Below are positions 15,177 through 24,319 of a stretch of DNA of 35,209 nt, piece after piece. The position numbers and the translations under genes are program-made. The notes beneath the pieces were generated by a model that saw only the letters and a list, made by a program, of their open reading frames with translations, was not told the origin of the DNA and did not search any database. Source of the DNA: Bradyrhizobium sp. CSA207 (GTDB taxonomy: Bacteria > Pseudomonadota > Alphaproteobacteria > Rhizobiales > Xanthobacteraceae); assembly GCF_029051685.1 (NCBI RefSeq), contig NZ_JAACFT010000056.1:1-35209 (forward strand), written 5' to 3'. Positions within the stretch are counted from its first letter, which is position 1, and each line of letters begins with the position of its first letter.

Positions 15177-15805
15177 ACATGATCGCGCCCGTATCCACAC
15201 GAGGTGTTTCGGCGCGCCCTCCAGTTCGTTGGAGGCTGTGCTGGGAGAATGAGCTACAACTTGCCGACCATATTGAATTGTCGGACTTCTTCCGGAAGAC
15301 CTATGGCCCGACCGGGGAATTCAACGCAAAGCCCTTTGAAGGTCATCGAAGCTGGGCCGGCGCAAGGCCTGAGATTCGGGCAATCGGCTACGATGATCGT
15401 GGCGTCGCGATCCACATCGGCGCACTGCGCCGCTTCATAAAAGTCGGTGAGATCGATCTGCTCGTGGCTGAACTCGGATTGTACGGGGTGCGCCCGGATC
15501 TCGAGGGGCTCGGAATCACCCACTCCATCCGCGTGATGTATCCTGTATTGCGAGATCTTGGCGTGCCGTTCGGCTTTGGCACGGTCCGATCTGCCCTGCA
15601 GAAACATATTACCAGGCTGCTCGGGCGACAGGGATTGGCGACTGTTCTGCCAGGATTCCGCGTCCGGTCCGCTCGCCCGGATATCCATCTCACTGTGCCT
15701 CCGACGCGCGTGGAGGACGTGGTCGTCCTCGTTCTGCCGATTGCGAAACCTATGAGCGAATGGCCGGCCGGTGAGATGATTGAACGGAACGGGCCAGAGC
15801 TGTGA
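15173..15805 (+). CDS. nodA: NodA, N-acyltransferase of Nod factor synthesis
   Basis: NodA transfers a fatty acyl chain to the free amino group at the non-reducing end of the chitooligosaccharide, after NodB has deacetylated it. The 210-residue product has the NodA core VRWRLCWENELQLADHIELS, then FFRKTYGPTGEFNAKPFEGH and YGVRPDLEGLGITHS. The extended N-terminus (MNMIAPVSTRGVSARPP) is typical of Bradyrhizobium NodA. The ATG overlaps the upstream stop and the gene overlaps nodB by four bases, so translation is coupled through the operon. Confidence 0.97.
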   Translation: MNMIAPVSTRGVSARPPVRWRLCWENELQLADHIELSDFFRKTYGPTGEFNAKPFEGHRSWAGARPEIRAIGYDDRGVAIHIGALRRFIKVGEIDLLVAELGLYGVRPDLEGLGITHSIRVMYPVLRDLGVPFGFGTVRSALQKHITRLLGRQGLATVLPGFRVRSARPDIHLTVPPTRVEDVVVLVLPIAKPMSEWPAGEMIERNGPEL

Positions 15806-16458
15806 CGTCGCCCAAGAACGTGACTGCGCGGAGCGACTACGCCGACGCCGGCGGAGAGCACTGCGTCTATCTGACCTTTGATGATGGTCCCAACCCGCTT
15901 TGCACGCCGGCTATCCTAGATGTGCTGGCGCAGCATCGGGCCCCCGCCACCTTCTGCGTCATCGGTGCATATGCAGCGGGCCAGCCGGAGCTGATCCAGC
16001 GCGTCATTGCAGAAGGGCACGAAATCGCAAACCACACAATGACGCACCCGGAATTGTCCAAATGCATGCCGGATGAGGTGGAGTACGAGATCCTCACGAC
16101 GAACAAGGTCATCGGAATGGCCTGCCCCGGAGCCTCTGTGCGGCACATGCGTGCGCCGTATGGGATTTGGACCAACGAGGCCCTCGCCGCATCGGCGAAG
16201 GCCGAACTGGCAGCTCTGCACTGGTCAGTCGACCCGCAAGACTGGTCTCGTCCCGGCGTCGAGTCGATCGTTGGCGCGGTGCTGGCCTCGGCCCGGCCGG
16301 GGGCAGTCGTGCTCCTGCACGACGGATGCCCTCCCGACGAGTTAGGACGCTGCCCTCATGCTGGTCGGCGCGACCAGACTGTGACGGCGCTCGCCCAGCT
16401 CATTCCAGCACTGCATGACCGTGGATTTGCAATCCGGTCACTCCCTCAACCTCACTGA
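15802..16458 (+). CDS. nodB: NodB, chitooligosaccharide deacetylase
   Basis: NodB removes the N-acetyl group from the non-reducing GlcNAc of the chitin oligomer. The 218-residue product is a NodB-homology (CE4) polysaccharide deacetylase. It has the catalytic/metal motif TFDDGPNP (about residue 25), the metal-binding H-x3-H in NHTMTHPELS, the RAPYG motif, DPQDW, and VVLLHDG near the C-terminus. It starts with GTG overlapping the nodA stop. Its last ~105 residues are duplicated in inverted orientation at 2256-2573. Confidence 0.97.
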   Translation: MTSPKNVTARSDYADAGGEHCVYLTFDDGPNPLCTPAILDVLAQHRAPATFCVIGAYAAGQPELIQRVIAEGHEIANHTMTHPELSKCMPDEVEYEILTTNKVIGMACPGASVRHMRAPYGIWTNEALAASAKAELAALHWSVDPQDWSRPGVESIVGAVLASARPGAVVLLHDGCPPDELGRCPHAGRRDQTVTALAQLIPALHDRGFAIRSLPQPH

Positions 16459-17659
16459 AATAGATCAATTCCCATGAGCCTGCTTGCCACCATCAGCACC
16501 GTTGCTGTTACCTCCTACGCGTTGCTCTCCAGCGTCCACAAGAGCGCGCAGGCGCTTTATGCGCTGCGAACGGACGCCGCATTGCCGCCGTATGACCCGG
16601 TTGACACCGGTGCTCTGCCCAGCGTGGATGTCATCGTGCCCTGCTTCAACGAGGACCCGCGCACGCTGGCGGCCTGCCTGAAGTCTATCGCACGCCAGGA
16701 CTACCCAGGGCGATTGCAGGTCTATGTGGTCGATGACGGCTCTGCAAATGTCGGTGCAGTGGCCCCGGTCCATGCGAGCTACGCATATGACCCGAGGTTC
16801 AACGTCATTCTGCTGCCAAGCAACGTTGGAAAGCGTAAGGCGCAGATCGCCGCGATACGCCGGTCCTTCGGCGATCTCGTGCTCAACGTCGATTCCGACA
16901 CGGAAATCGCCCCCGACGTGGTCAGCAAGCTCGTATGCAAGATGCAGGATCCAGCCATCGGCGCGGCCATGGGTCAATTGACGGCCAGCAACCGGAAGGA
17001 CAGCTGGCTGACCCGATTGATCGACATGGAGTACTGGTTGGCTTGCAACGAGGAGCGCGCGGCGCAGACGCGCTTCGGTGCCGTCATGTGCTGCTGCGGG
17101 CCCTGTGCCATGTACCGCCGTTCCGCGCTCATGTTGCTGCTCGACCAGTACGAGACGCAGTTCTTCCGGGGAAAGCCGAGCGACTTCGGTGAGGACCGCC
17201 ATCTGACGATCCTCATGCTCAAGGCAGGGTTTCGAACCGAGTACGTTCCGGACGCCATCGCCGCCACGGTGGTCCCGGACAGGCTCTTGCCATATCTGCG
17301 GCAACAGCTCCGCTGGGCGCGGAGCACCTACCGCGACACGCTGCTCGGTTTGCACCTGCTGCCCGGCCTCGATCGGTACCTCACGCTCGATGTGCTCGGA
17401 CAGAACCTCGGGCCGCTGCTGCTCGCCATCTCATCGATTGCCGCGCTCGCTCAGCTCGCGCTCACGGGCACCGTGCCCTGGTGGACCGGTCTGACCATCG
17501 TCGCGATGACGATGATTCGATGCAGCGTGGCAGCCCTTCGCGCCGGCGAGCTTCGCTTTCTCGGCTTCTCGCTGCACACCCCGATCAACATCTTCCTCCT
17601 GCTCCCGATGAAAGCCTATGCGCTCTGTACCTTGAGCAACAGCGACTGGCTCTCGCGCA
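16141..17659 (+). repeat. Source-copy segment of the inverted nodBC duplication
   Basis: These 1519 bases (nodB codon 114 to nodC codon ~396) recur inverted at 1056-2573. Bases 17227-17659 are identical to the other copy over 433 positions. The copies are about 15 kb apart in opposite orientation, so recombination between them would invert the whole nolA-nodD1-nodAB region. Confidence 0.93.
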
Positions 17660-17832
17660 AAATAGCGAAATCATCAGACGTAGATGAATCGAAGGCCTCG
17701 ATCGAAGACGCGACAACTGGACCAAACCTGAACCCGGGATCGGAAACGCTTGGCTCAATTCGCAGGGCAGGTCTTTCGCGCGCTCCCTCGCAGCTGATCG
17801 CGCCGGATGGCATTGCGGCCGAGACTGACTGA
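16474..17832 (+). CDS. nodC: NodC, N-acetylglucosaminyltransferase (chitin oligosaccharide synthase)
   Basis: NodC polymerises UDP-GlcNAc into the short chitin backbone at the inner membrane. The 452-residue product has an N-terminal membrane anchor and a GT2 catalytic domain with VVDDGSAN, NVDSDTE, FGEDRH and QQLRWARS. Membrane segments follow at about residues 310-390 (GPLLLAISSIAALAQLAL; FLLLPMKAYALC). The C-terminal 56 residues after LSR are polar and unlike those of the second copy. It starts 15 bases after nodB without a clear Shine-Dalgarno, suggesting translational coupling. This is the copy in standard context and presumably the working one. Confidence 0.97.
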   Translation: MSLLATISTVAVTSYALLSSVHKSAQALYALRTDAALPPYDPVDTGALPSVDVIVPCFNEDPRTLAACLKSIARQDYPGRLQVYVVDDGSANVGAVAPVHASYAYDPRFNVILLPSNVGKRKAQIAAIRRSFGDLVLNVDSDTEIAPDVVSKLVCKMQDPAIGAAMGQLTASNRKDSWLTRLIDMEYWLACNEERAAQTRFGAVMCCCGPCAMYRRSALMLLLDQYETQFFRGKPSDFGEDRHLTILMLKAGFRTEYVPDAIAATVVPDRLLPYLRQQLRWARSTYRDTLLGLHLLPGLDRYLTLDVLGQNLGPLLLAISSIAALAQLALTGTVPWWTGLTIVAMTMIRCSVAALRAGELRFLGFSLHTPINIFLLLPMKAYALCTLSNSDWLSRKIAKSSDVDESKASIEDATTGPNLNPGSETLGSIRRAGLSRAPSQLIAPDGIAAETD

Positions 17833-17853
17833 GCAATTTTGTAGGGGAATTAA

Positions 17854-18486
17854 GTGGTGAGCGTGGACAAGACATATCAGTTATTGGAACGGGAGCTGGC
17901 TAACGATGACCCGTGGCGGCTTGACGACAATCCGTTCGAACGTGAGCGTCACACCCAATTGCTACGGCTATCGCTGTCGAACGGCGCCGTCTCAACCGGC
18001 CTCGAGATCGGGTGCGCGGCCGGTGCATTCACAGAGAAGCTTGCTCCTCACTGCAAACGGCTCACGGTCATCGATGTTATGCCGCGAGCGATCGGTCGAG
18101 CGGTCCAGCGGACCAAGAGGTGGTCGCATATCAGCTGGGCGGCGACCGATATTCTGCAGTTCTCGACCGAAGAGCTGTTCGACCTGATCGTGGTCGCCGA
18201 AGTTCTCTACTATCTCGAAGACACGACACAAATCCGTACCGCAATCGACAACATGGTGAAGATGCTTGCTCCAGGTGGGCATCTGGTCTTCGGATCTGCA
18301 CGTGATGCCACCTGTAGGCGATGGGGGCATGTCGCTGGTGCCGAGACGGTCATCGCGATTTTGACTGAAGCGCTCATTGAGGTCGAACGCGTGCAGTGCC
18401 AGGGGCAGTCGGCTGACGAAGACTGCTTGTTGGTCCGCTTTCGCAATCCGGGGCGATCTTCGATCCCTCCCAACGGCCGAGCTTGA
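17854..18486 (+). CDS. nodS: NodS, SAM-dependent N-methyltransferase
   Basis: NodS methylates the amino group at the non-reducing end of the deacetylated chitooligosaccharide. The 210-residue product has the class I methyltransferase glycine loop TGLEIGCAAGAF (about residues 48-58), the acidic residue ending LTVIDVM, and the LIVVAEVLYYLED motif IV region. The first in-frame start is GTG at 17854, followed immediately by another GTG; GGGGA lies upstream. It precedes nodU with an 11-base gap, as in other nodSU-bearing rhizobia. Confidence 0.95.
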   Translation: MVSVDKTYQLLERELANDDPWRLDDNPFERERHTQLLRLSLSNGAVSTGLEIGCAAGAFTEKLAPHCKRLTVIDVMPRAIGRAVQRTKRWSHISWAATDILQFSTEELFDLIVVAEVLYYLEDTTQIRTAIDNMVKMLAPGGHLVFGSARDATCRRWGHVAGAETVIAILTEALIEVERVQCQGQSADEDCLLVRFRNPGRSSIPPNGRA

Positions 18487-18497
18487 AAGGAGCCACT

Positions 18498-20210
18498 ATG
18501 CGTATCTGCGGTATCAAGTTGACGCATGACGGGGCAGTCGCTCTGATCGAGGACGGCCGGGTGGTGTTTTGCGTCGAGCAGGAGAAGCTCAACAACAATT
18601 CGCGTTATCAAACCATCGACAACCTGGATTCCGTTGTTAGCGCCTTGGCGGAGCACGGGCTGGATCCAAGCGATGTCGATCAGTTCGTCATTGATGGCTG
18701 GGACGGAGAGTTCGAATCGCAGTTTGAAGTCCTTAGTGGGACGACGACCGTCAAGCTCAAGGGCGCGCCGTATGTCGAAGGCCAAGGCGATAGTCCCCTG
18801 ACGTCCCGCGATCGCATCGGCCTCATGCTTGATGGGAAGCTATATCCCTATCAAAGCTATCCCCATGTCACCGGGCACGTAGCATCCGCATACTGCACCA
18901 GCTCGTTTGCCAAATCCGCACAATCTGCTCTCTGCTTGGTGTGGGACGGCTGCATGTTTCCACGCCTCTATCATGTCGAGCCCCACTGCATCCGGTTCAT
19001 CGAGTGCCTGTTTCCGATGATAGGCCACGCCTATGCGACGGCAGGACATCACTTTGGACCTTACAGGCGGGCCGACCGGACCAGCTGGGATCTCGGTATT
19101 GCCGGCAAGCTGATGGCCTATATCGCGCTGGGAGCGCCCGACGAGGACATTATTAAGACGTTTCAGGAGCTTTATCAGGCGCACTTTGCCACGGATGCTG
19201 ATGGCGCCTGTCCTGAGCTTGCACAGATCAACAGCTCACGATCGCCACTTGAAGCTCTGCACGACTTCTTCGACGCGTGCGCACTGCGATTGAAGGCCAA
19301 GCAAGCCGAAGACGTCCTTGCATCATTTCACGTCTTTCTAGAGCGTCTGCTGGTTCGCACAATTGCTGATGTTGTGGAGCGGCATTCGGATCTTGCGGGG
19401 GCGCGTAACCTCTGCATAGCCGGCGGCTGCGGCCTGAATATCAAGTGGAATAGTGCATTTCGTGCGACGGGCCTGTTCGATGTCGTGTGGGTGCCGCCCT
19501 TTCCGAACGACAGCGGCTCAGCCATCGGTGCTGCTTGCTCTGCACTGGCGGCACAGCAGGGCTTTAGAGCCCTGGAATGGTCGGTCTACGCTGGACCGGC
19601 CGTTCGTCCGAGCGAAGTCCCGCCCGAATGGGAGAGCGCGCCCTGCACTATGGGCGAACTTGCGGCAATCCTCGCGAGCGACAAGCCCGTGGTCTTCCTT
19701 GCCGGGCGTGCCGAGCTCGGACCACGAGCGTTGGGCGGCAGAAGCATTCTCGCGGCTGCGAGCTGGAAAGGAATGAAAGATCATCTCAACGACATCAAAC
19801 TTCGCGAGCATTTCAGGCCGGTAGCGCCGATATGCCTGGAGGATCGCGCGGCGGAGATTTTTAGCCCTGGAATACCCGATCCGTACATGCTGTTCGATCA
19901 CCAGACGAGACCGGAATGGCGGAACAAAATTCCCGCTGTCGTGCATCTCGATGGATCTGCCCGGCTACAGACCGTTTCCAGAGCCTCTGAGCACAAAGTG
20001 GCCGAGCTTCTCATCGAATACGAGAAGCTCACAGGCATTCCGCTGCTTTGCAATACCAGCGCCAATCTGCATGGACGCGGCTTCTTCCCGGATGCTGCCG
20101 CCGCGTGCCAGTGGGGACGCGTCGATCACGTATGGTGTGACGGCCTGCTTTGGACGAAAAAGGGCGCGAGCGAGGAAGCGGCGCGAACAACGTCCGTCGC
20201 GATGGCGTAA
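18498..20210 (+). CDS. nodU: NodU, Nod factor 6-O-carbamoyltransferase
   Basis: NodU adds a carbamoyl group, from carbamoyl phosphate, to the non-reducing sugar of the Nod factor. I chose ATG 18498, with AAAGGAG at 18486-18492, over the TTG at 18483, giving 570 residues. The N-terminal ICGIKLTHDGAVALIEDGRV, the CIAGGCGLNIKWNS motif (about residue 312) and GRAELGPRALGGRSILA (about residue 410) are hallmarks of the NodU/CmcH/TobZ carbamoyltransferase family with its Kae1-like and YrdC-like halves. It is paralogous to NolO downstream. Confidence 0.95.
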   Translation: MRICGIKLTHDGAVALIEDGRVVFCVEQEKLNNNSRYQTIDNLDSVVSALAEHGLDPSDVDQFVIDGWDGEFESQFEVLSGTTTVKLKGAPYVEGQGDSPLTSRDRIGLMLDGKLYPYQSYPHVTGHVASAYCTSSFAKSAQSALCLVWDGCMFPRLYHVEPHCIRFIECLFPMIGHAYATAGHHFGPYRRADRTSWDLGIAGKLMAYIALGAPDEDIIKTFQELYQAHFATDADGACPELAQINSSRSPLEALHDFFDACALRLKAKQAEDVLASFHVFLERLLVRTIADVVERHSDLAGARNLCIAGGCGLNIKWNSAFRATGLFDVVWVPPFPNDSGSAIGAACSALAAQQGFRALEWSVYAGPAVRPSEVPPEWESAPCTMGELAAILASDKPVVFLAGRAELGPRALGGRSILAAASWKGMKDHLNDIKLREHFRPVAPICLEDRAAEIFSPGIPDPYMLFDHQTRPEWRNKIPAVVHLDGSARLQTVSRASEHKVAELLIEYEKLTGIPLLCNTSANLHGRGFFPDAAAACQWGRVDHVWCDGLLWTKKGASEEAARTTSVAMA

Positions 20211-20214
20211 GCAA

Positions 20215-21129
20215 ATGTCAACCGCGGCAGTCGACCTTTTCGAGGTGAGCAAGTCCTACAACGACAGGGTCGTCGTGGACGCTCTTTCGTTTACGGTCTC
20301 GCCGGGAGAGTGCTTCGGTCTGCTGGGACCAAACGGCGCGGGTAAAAGTACGCTTGCACGTTTGATCCTGGGTGTTGCATCGCCCGACGCAGGTAAGATC
20401 CGCGTCCTTGGCGAGCCGGTGCCGGCACGTGCGCGCTTGGCGCGCAGCGGCATCGGGGTTGTCCCACAATTCGACAACCTTGATCTTCAGCTCACGGTCC
20501 GCGAAAACTTGCTCGTTTTCGGGCGCTACTTCGCCATGAGCGCGGCCGAGATCAAAGCGGTCACGCCGGCGTTACTCGAATTCGCCCGCCTGGAGAACAA
20601 GGCGGATGCTCGCGTCGCCGAACTGTCCGGCGGCATGAAGCGGCGACTGACGCTAGCTCGTGCCCTCATTAACGACCCGCAGCTCCTGGTGCTTGATGAG
20701 CCCACGACTGGCCTTGATCCGCACGGCCGTCACCTGATCTGGGAACGCTTGCGCTCGCTATTAGCGCGCGGCAAAACGATTCTTCTCACCACGCATTTCA
20801 TGGAAGAGGCGGAGCGGTTGTGCGATCGCCTGTGTGTGCTTGAGCACGGCCGTAAGATTGCCGAAGGCCGGCCTCACGCGCTGATCGAGCAGCAGATCGG
20901 TTGCCAAGTAATCGAGATTTACGGCGGTAATCCGCATGAACTGCTGCCGCTGGTCAGACCCCACGTGCAGCGCGCTGAGGTGAGCGGGGAGACGCTGTTC
21001 TGCTATGTCACGGATCCAGAGCAGGTGCGCGTCCGGCTTGCCAAACGCACGGATCTTCGCCTTCTGCAGCGTCCTCCAAATCTGGAGGATGTCTTCTTGC
21101 GGCTAACCGGTCGAGAGATGAAGGACTGA
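20215..21129 (+). CDS. nodI: NodI, ATPase of the Nod factor exporter
   Basis: NodI is the ABC ATPase that, with NodJ, exports lipochitooligosaccharides. From ATG 20215 the product has 304 residues. It carries Walker A (LLGPNGAGKSTLARL), the Q-loop region (GVVPQFDNLD), the ABC signature LSGGMKRRLTLARAL, Walker B LLVLDEPTTGLD and the H-loop TTHFMEEAERLCDRL. The frame is open 88 codons further upstream but that part lies inside nodU. It starts four bases after the nodU stop. Confidence 0.97.
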   Translation: MSTAAVDLFEVSKSYNDRVVVDALSFTVSPGECFGLLGPNGAGKSTLARLILGVASPDAGKIRVLGEPVPARARLARSGIGVVPQFDNLDLQLTVRENLLVFGRYFAMSAAEIKAVTPALLEFARLENKADARVAELSGGMKRRLTLARALINDPQLLVLDEPTTGLDPHGRHLIWERLRSLLARGKTILLTTHFMEEAERLCDRLCVLEHGRKIAEGRPHALIEQQIGCQVIEIYGGNPHELLPLVRPHVQRAEVSGETLFCYVTDPEQVRVRLAKRTDLRLLQRPPNLEDVFLRLTGREMKD

Positions 21130-21132
21130 ACG

Positions 21133-21921
21133 ATGTGGCAACGTTTTGCGCCGGCGCTCCCTGCCAATCCATGGAACTGGATCGCGGTATGGCGCCGCAA
21201 TTTTCTGGTCTGGCGGAAAGTCGCTCTGGCGTCGATTCTTGGAAACCTGGCCGAGCCGATGAGCTCTCTGTTCGGTCTCGGTTTTGGCCTTGGAATGATC
21301 ATAGGTGGCGTTGAGGGGACCTCATACATCTCGTTTCTGGCCGCCGGCATGGTCGCCACAAGCGCGATGGTCTCCGCAACCTTCGAAACGATCTATGCGG
21401 CCTACGCTCGCATGCAGACAAATTGCACGTGGGACGCAGTACTCTGTACGCCCCTTACCCTCGGCGACATCGTTCTCGGTGAAGTGGCATGGGCAGCAAG
21501 CAAGGCCTTGCTCGCCGGGATGGCGATCACGATTGTTGCCGTCGCGCTGGGTTATGCAGAGTGGTCATCCATTCCCTATGCGCTACCAGCCATCGCCCTC
21601 ACTGGCGTTACGTTCGCGAGCCTCGCAATGGTCGTTTCAGCGCTTGCACCGAGCCACGACTATTTCATCTTCTATCAGTCACTCATTCTCACGCCCATGA
21701 TGTATTTGAGCGGGACGATCTTCCCTATGAGCCAGTTGCCGGGCGCATTTCAACGTATAGCGGCCTTGTTGCCGTTGACACATTCGGTCGATCTCATTCG
21801 TCCAGCAATGCTCGGTCGGCCAGTCGACAGCGTCGGCTTGCATGTGGCTGCACTTTGCATTTACGCAGCGTTTCCCTTCCTCGTCTCGGCCGCGCTGCTT
21901 CGGCGGCGCCTGATGCGGTGA
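21133..21921 (+). CDS. nodJ: NodJ, permease of the Nod factor exporter
   Basis: NodJ is the ABC-2 type membrane partner of NodI. The 262-residue product has about six hydrophobic segments, including MSSLFGLGFGLGMIIGGV and ALPAIALTGVTFASLAMVVS, and the conserved MMYLSGTIFPMSQLP typical of ABC-2 permeases. The ATG lies three bases after the nodI stop. About 200 bases without a clear gene follow before nolO; this is where nolM and nolN are annotated in B. japonicum. Confidence 0.96.
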   Translation: MWQRFAPALPANPWNWIAVWRRNFLVWRKVALASILGNLAEPMSSLFGLGFGLGMIIGGVEGTSYISFLAAGMVATSAMVSATFETIYAAYARMQTNCTWDAVLCTPLTLGDIVLGEVAWAASKALLAGMAITIVAVALGYAEWSSIPYALPAIALTGVTFASLAMVVSALAPSHDYFIFYQSLILTPMMYLSGTIFPMSQLPGAFQRIAALLPLTHSVDLIRPAMLGRPVDSVGLHVAALCIYAAFPFLVSAALLRRRLMR

Positions 21922-22121
21922 GAGGAACAAGACCTAAAGCGAAGCATCGCATGTGCGAGATCGGATATCGGGCGTAACGAGCTTCCGATTCGCGTGCGAC
22001 GCTTATGTGAGCCTCGTTACGCCAGCGATGCCTGATCGGCCCCGCGGCGAGGTGCGGCCTACTCGCAAAGCAAGCGATACGAAATAGGCCAACAGGCCTC
22101 TCAGGATGAACGGAGAACAAG

Positions 22122-24134
22122 ATGCTGTGTCTAGGATTGAGTGGCGGGCTCGACAGGGTCTATGAAAACCCGCTTGAACTACCGAACACGTTTCTGCACG
22201 ACGGCGCCGCAGTACTTGTCAAGGACGGGCGCGTCATCGCTGCCGTCGAAGAGGAGCGTCTCAACCGGATCAAACACTCGAACAAGCTCCCGAGCAGTGC
22301 GATTGAATACTGTCTTGCAGCCGCGGGTGTGGAGCTGCGCGACGTCGATCGCATTGCGTTCTACGCCACCGAAGCCTATTGCAACGCGATGCTCGAACGG
22401 CTGTTCATCTCACAACCTGAGATCTCGATTCCGCTAAATGCCAATCTGCTATTACGGCACCTTCTAGCGGCGGAGTTCGGCACCGAAATTGATCCTTCGC
22501 GGGTGTCATTCGTAGGCCACCATCAGGCACATGCCGTGAGCGCTCTGGCGATGTCGGGTTTTGAAGAAAGCCTGGTTCTCGCGATCGACGGTTGTGGCGA
22601 CTTCCTCTCGGGTCTCTTGGCGGTCGGGTCGGGCACCGAAATGACCGAGCTGATGACGTTTCCGGAGAATAACTCTCTCGGACTGTTCTATCTGGAGACG
22701 ATCCGATATCTCGGCTACGGCCTGTTCGACGAGTATAAGGTTATGGGACTGGCTCCTTACGGAGATCCCGCACGCTATCGCGAGCTCTTTTCCCAATTCT
22801 ATGAGCTCTCCGCAAACGGTGGCTACCGCGTTCACCTCGACCGTATTGGCCCGGCATTGCTGCGCAATATCGATGTCCGGCGAAAGGGGATGCCGTTCAC
22901 GCAACAGCATCAAGATGTGAGCGCATCCTTGCAGGAGGCGCTGGAACGGATCGTGTTTCACATTCTTCGGCATTACCGTGAATCGACCGGAATGAAACGG
23001 TTGTGCCTGGCTGGCGGGGTGGCTCACAACTGCACTCTGAACGGAAAACTCCTGTATTCAGGCCTGTTCGAAGATATCTTCGTGCAGCCGGCTGCGCATG
23101 ATGCCGGATGCGCATTAGGCGCGGCACTGATGGTGTCGAACGAGGCCGGGCAACCGGCGCCGCGCGAGCGACTACAGGCGGTTTATTGGGGGCCAGATGT
23201 CGGCAGCGACGACACCATCGAACAGGAACTGAAGCGATGGGCTGGACACCTGGAGATTGAACGGACCACCGACGTCGCAACCAGAGCAGCCGAGTGGATC
23301 GCTGATGGCGCCGTGATCGGGTGGGTACAGGGCCGGTCCGAGTTCGGCCCTCGTGCGCTCGGCAACCGCAGTATTCTTGCGGACCCGAGGCCCGCCGCAA
23401 ACAAGGACCGGATCAACGCGATGGTCAAGAAGCGCGAGAGTTATCGACCATTTGCGCCATCGGTTCTGGAGGAGGATGCGGGTGCGTTCTTTGAGTTGCC
23501 GGATGGTCGCGCAGAATATCCCTTCATGAATTTCGTCGTTCGCGTGCACGAATCCAAGCGTGCTTTGCTGGGTGCGATCACGCATATCGATGGTACGGCT
23601 CGGCTGCAAACGGTTTCCCGCACGAACAATGCCGCCTATTGGGAACTCATAAATGCGTTCAAGAGCCGGACAGGCGTCCCGATTCTGCTAAATACGTCAT
23701 TCAACAACAATGCCGAACCAATCGTGGATTCCGTTGCCGATGCGATTACGGCGTTTTTGTCGACCGAGCTCGATGGCCTTGTGGTCGGGTCATTCCTCGT
23801 CAAGAAGCGGGCAACAACGCTCGAAAGCTGGACTGCACTCGCTGTATCACTGCCGCCCCATGTATCTCTGTACCGGGTTCGCGCTCATGCGGGCCGAGAA
23901 CGCCAGGAGACAGTCTGCGAGATCCGCATGGGTCACTCGAGCCAGGACAGCGTGCGCGTTTCGCATGACCTGTTCGACATGCTGATGCAAATTGAGAAGG
24001 AAGCTGTTCTTGCCGATCTTCTCGCCAGGGTCACCTCTGATAGGACGAGGCGCGAAGCTCTCGTGAACGAACTGCGCGGGCTCTGGGATCAGCGCCGTAT
24101 TCGGCTGCATCCGTCACAGACTGCGCGGTTGTAA
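22122..24134 (+). CDS. nolO: NolO, Nod factor carbamoyltransferase (3- or 4-O)
   Basis: NolO carbamoylates the non-reducing GlcNAc at O-3 (or O-4). The 670-residue product has the family features: an N-terminal Kae1-like domain (HDGAAVLVKDGRVIAAVEEE; VSFVGHHQAHAVSALAMS), CLAGGVAHNCTLNGKL (about residue 295) and GRSEFGPRALGNRSILADPR (about residue 405), then LLNTSFNNNAEPIV. ATG 22122 follows GGAG by six bases. In B. japonicum the corresponding region has been described as separate nolN/nolO (and nolM) frames; here a single uninterrupted frame covers the whole enzyme. It is presumably the distal part of the nod operon, about 200 bases after nodJ. Confidence 0.93.
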   Translation: MLCLGLSGGLDRVYENPLELPNTFLHDGAAVLVKDGRVIAAVEEERLNRIKHSNKLPSSAIEYCLAAAGVELRDVDRIAFYATEAYCNAMLERLFISQPEISIPLNANLLLRHLLAAEFGTEIDPSRVSFVGHHQAHAVSALAMSGFEESLVLAIDGCGDFLSGLLAVGSGTEMTELMTFPENNSLGLFYLETIRYLGYGLFDEYKVMGLAPYGDPARYRELFSQFYELSANGGYRVHLDRIGPALLRNIDVRRKGMPFTQQHQDVSASLQEALERIVFHILRHYRESTGMKRLCLAGGVAHNCTLNGKLLYSGLFEDIFVQPAAHDAGCALGAALMVSNEAGQPAPRERLQAVYWGPDVGSDDTIEQELKRWAGHLEIERTTDVATRAAEWIADGAVIGWVQGRSEFGPRALGNRSILADPRPAANKDRINAMVKKRESYRPFAPSVLEEDAGAFFELPDGRAEYPFMNFVVRVHESKRALLGAITHIDGTARLQTVSRTNNAAYWELINAFKSRTGVPILLNTSFNNNAEPIVDSVADAITAFLSTELDGLVVGSFLVKKRATTLESWTALAVSLPPHVSLYRVRAHAGRERQETVCEIRMGHSSQDSVRVSHDLFDMLMQIEKEAVLADLLARVTSDRTRREALVNELRGLWDQRRIRLHPSQTARL

Positions 24135-24147
24135 AAGGTGAGCAATG

Positions 24148-24175
24148 CGCAAGAGGGCTCCGTGGACGCCTCTTG
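24148..24175 (+). terminator. Hairpin just after nolO
   Basis: Perfect eight-base arms GCAAGAGG and CCTCTTGC with a 12-base loop start 14 bases after the nolO stop. No U-tract follows, so it may be a weak terminator or an mRNA-end stabiliser rather than an intrinsic terminator. It separates nolO from nodZ. Confidence 0.5.
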
Positions 24176-24319
24176 CATGACCCGCCAATCGCGGTGCCGT
24201 GGAAGATAGGCTTGCGGGTTAATCACCTTGCGTCGAGGTGACCAGCCGTCCATTGGCGTCGCAGATGAGTAGGTGCGCCACACAAGACTGATCTTGCGCA
24301 ACGAGAAGGGTTTGATAAC

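Noticed and set aside
19951..20214. Upstream extension of the nodI frame
   Set aside because: It lies inside nodU and precedes the conserved NodI start.
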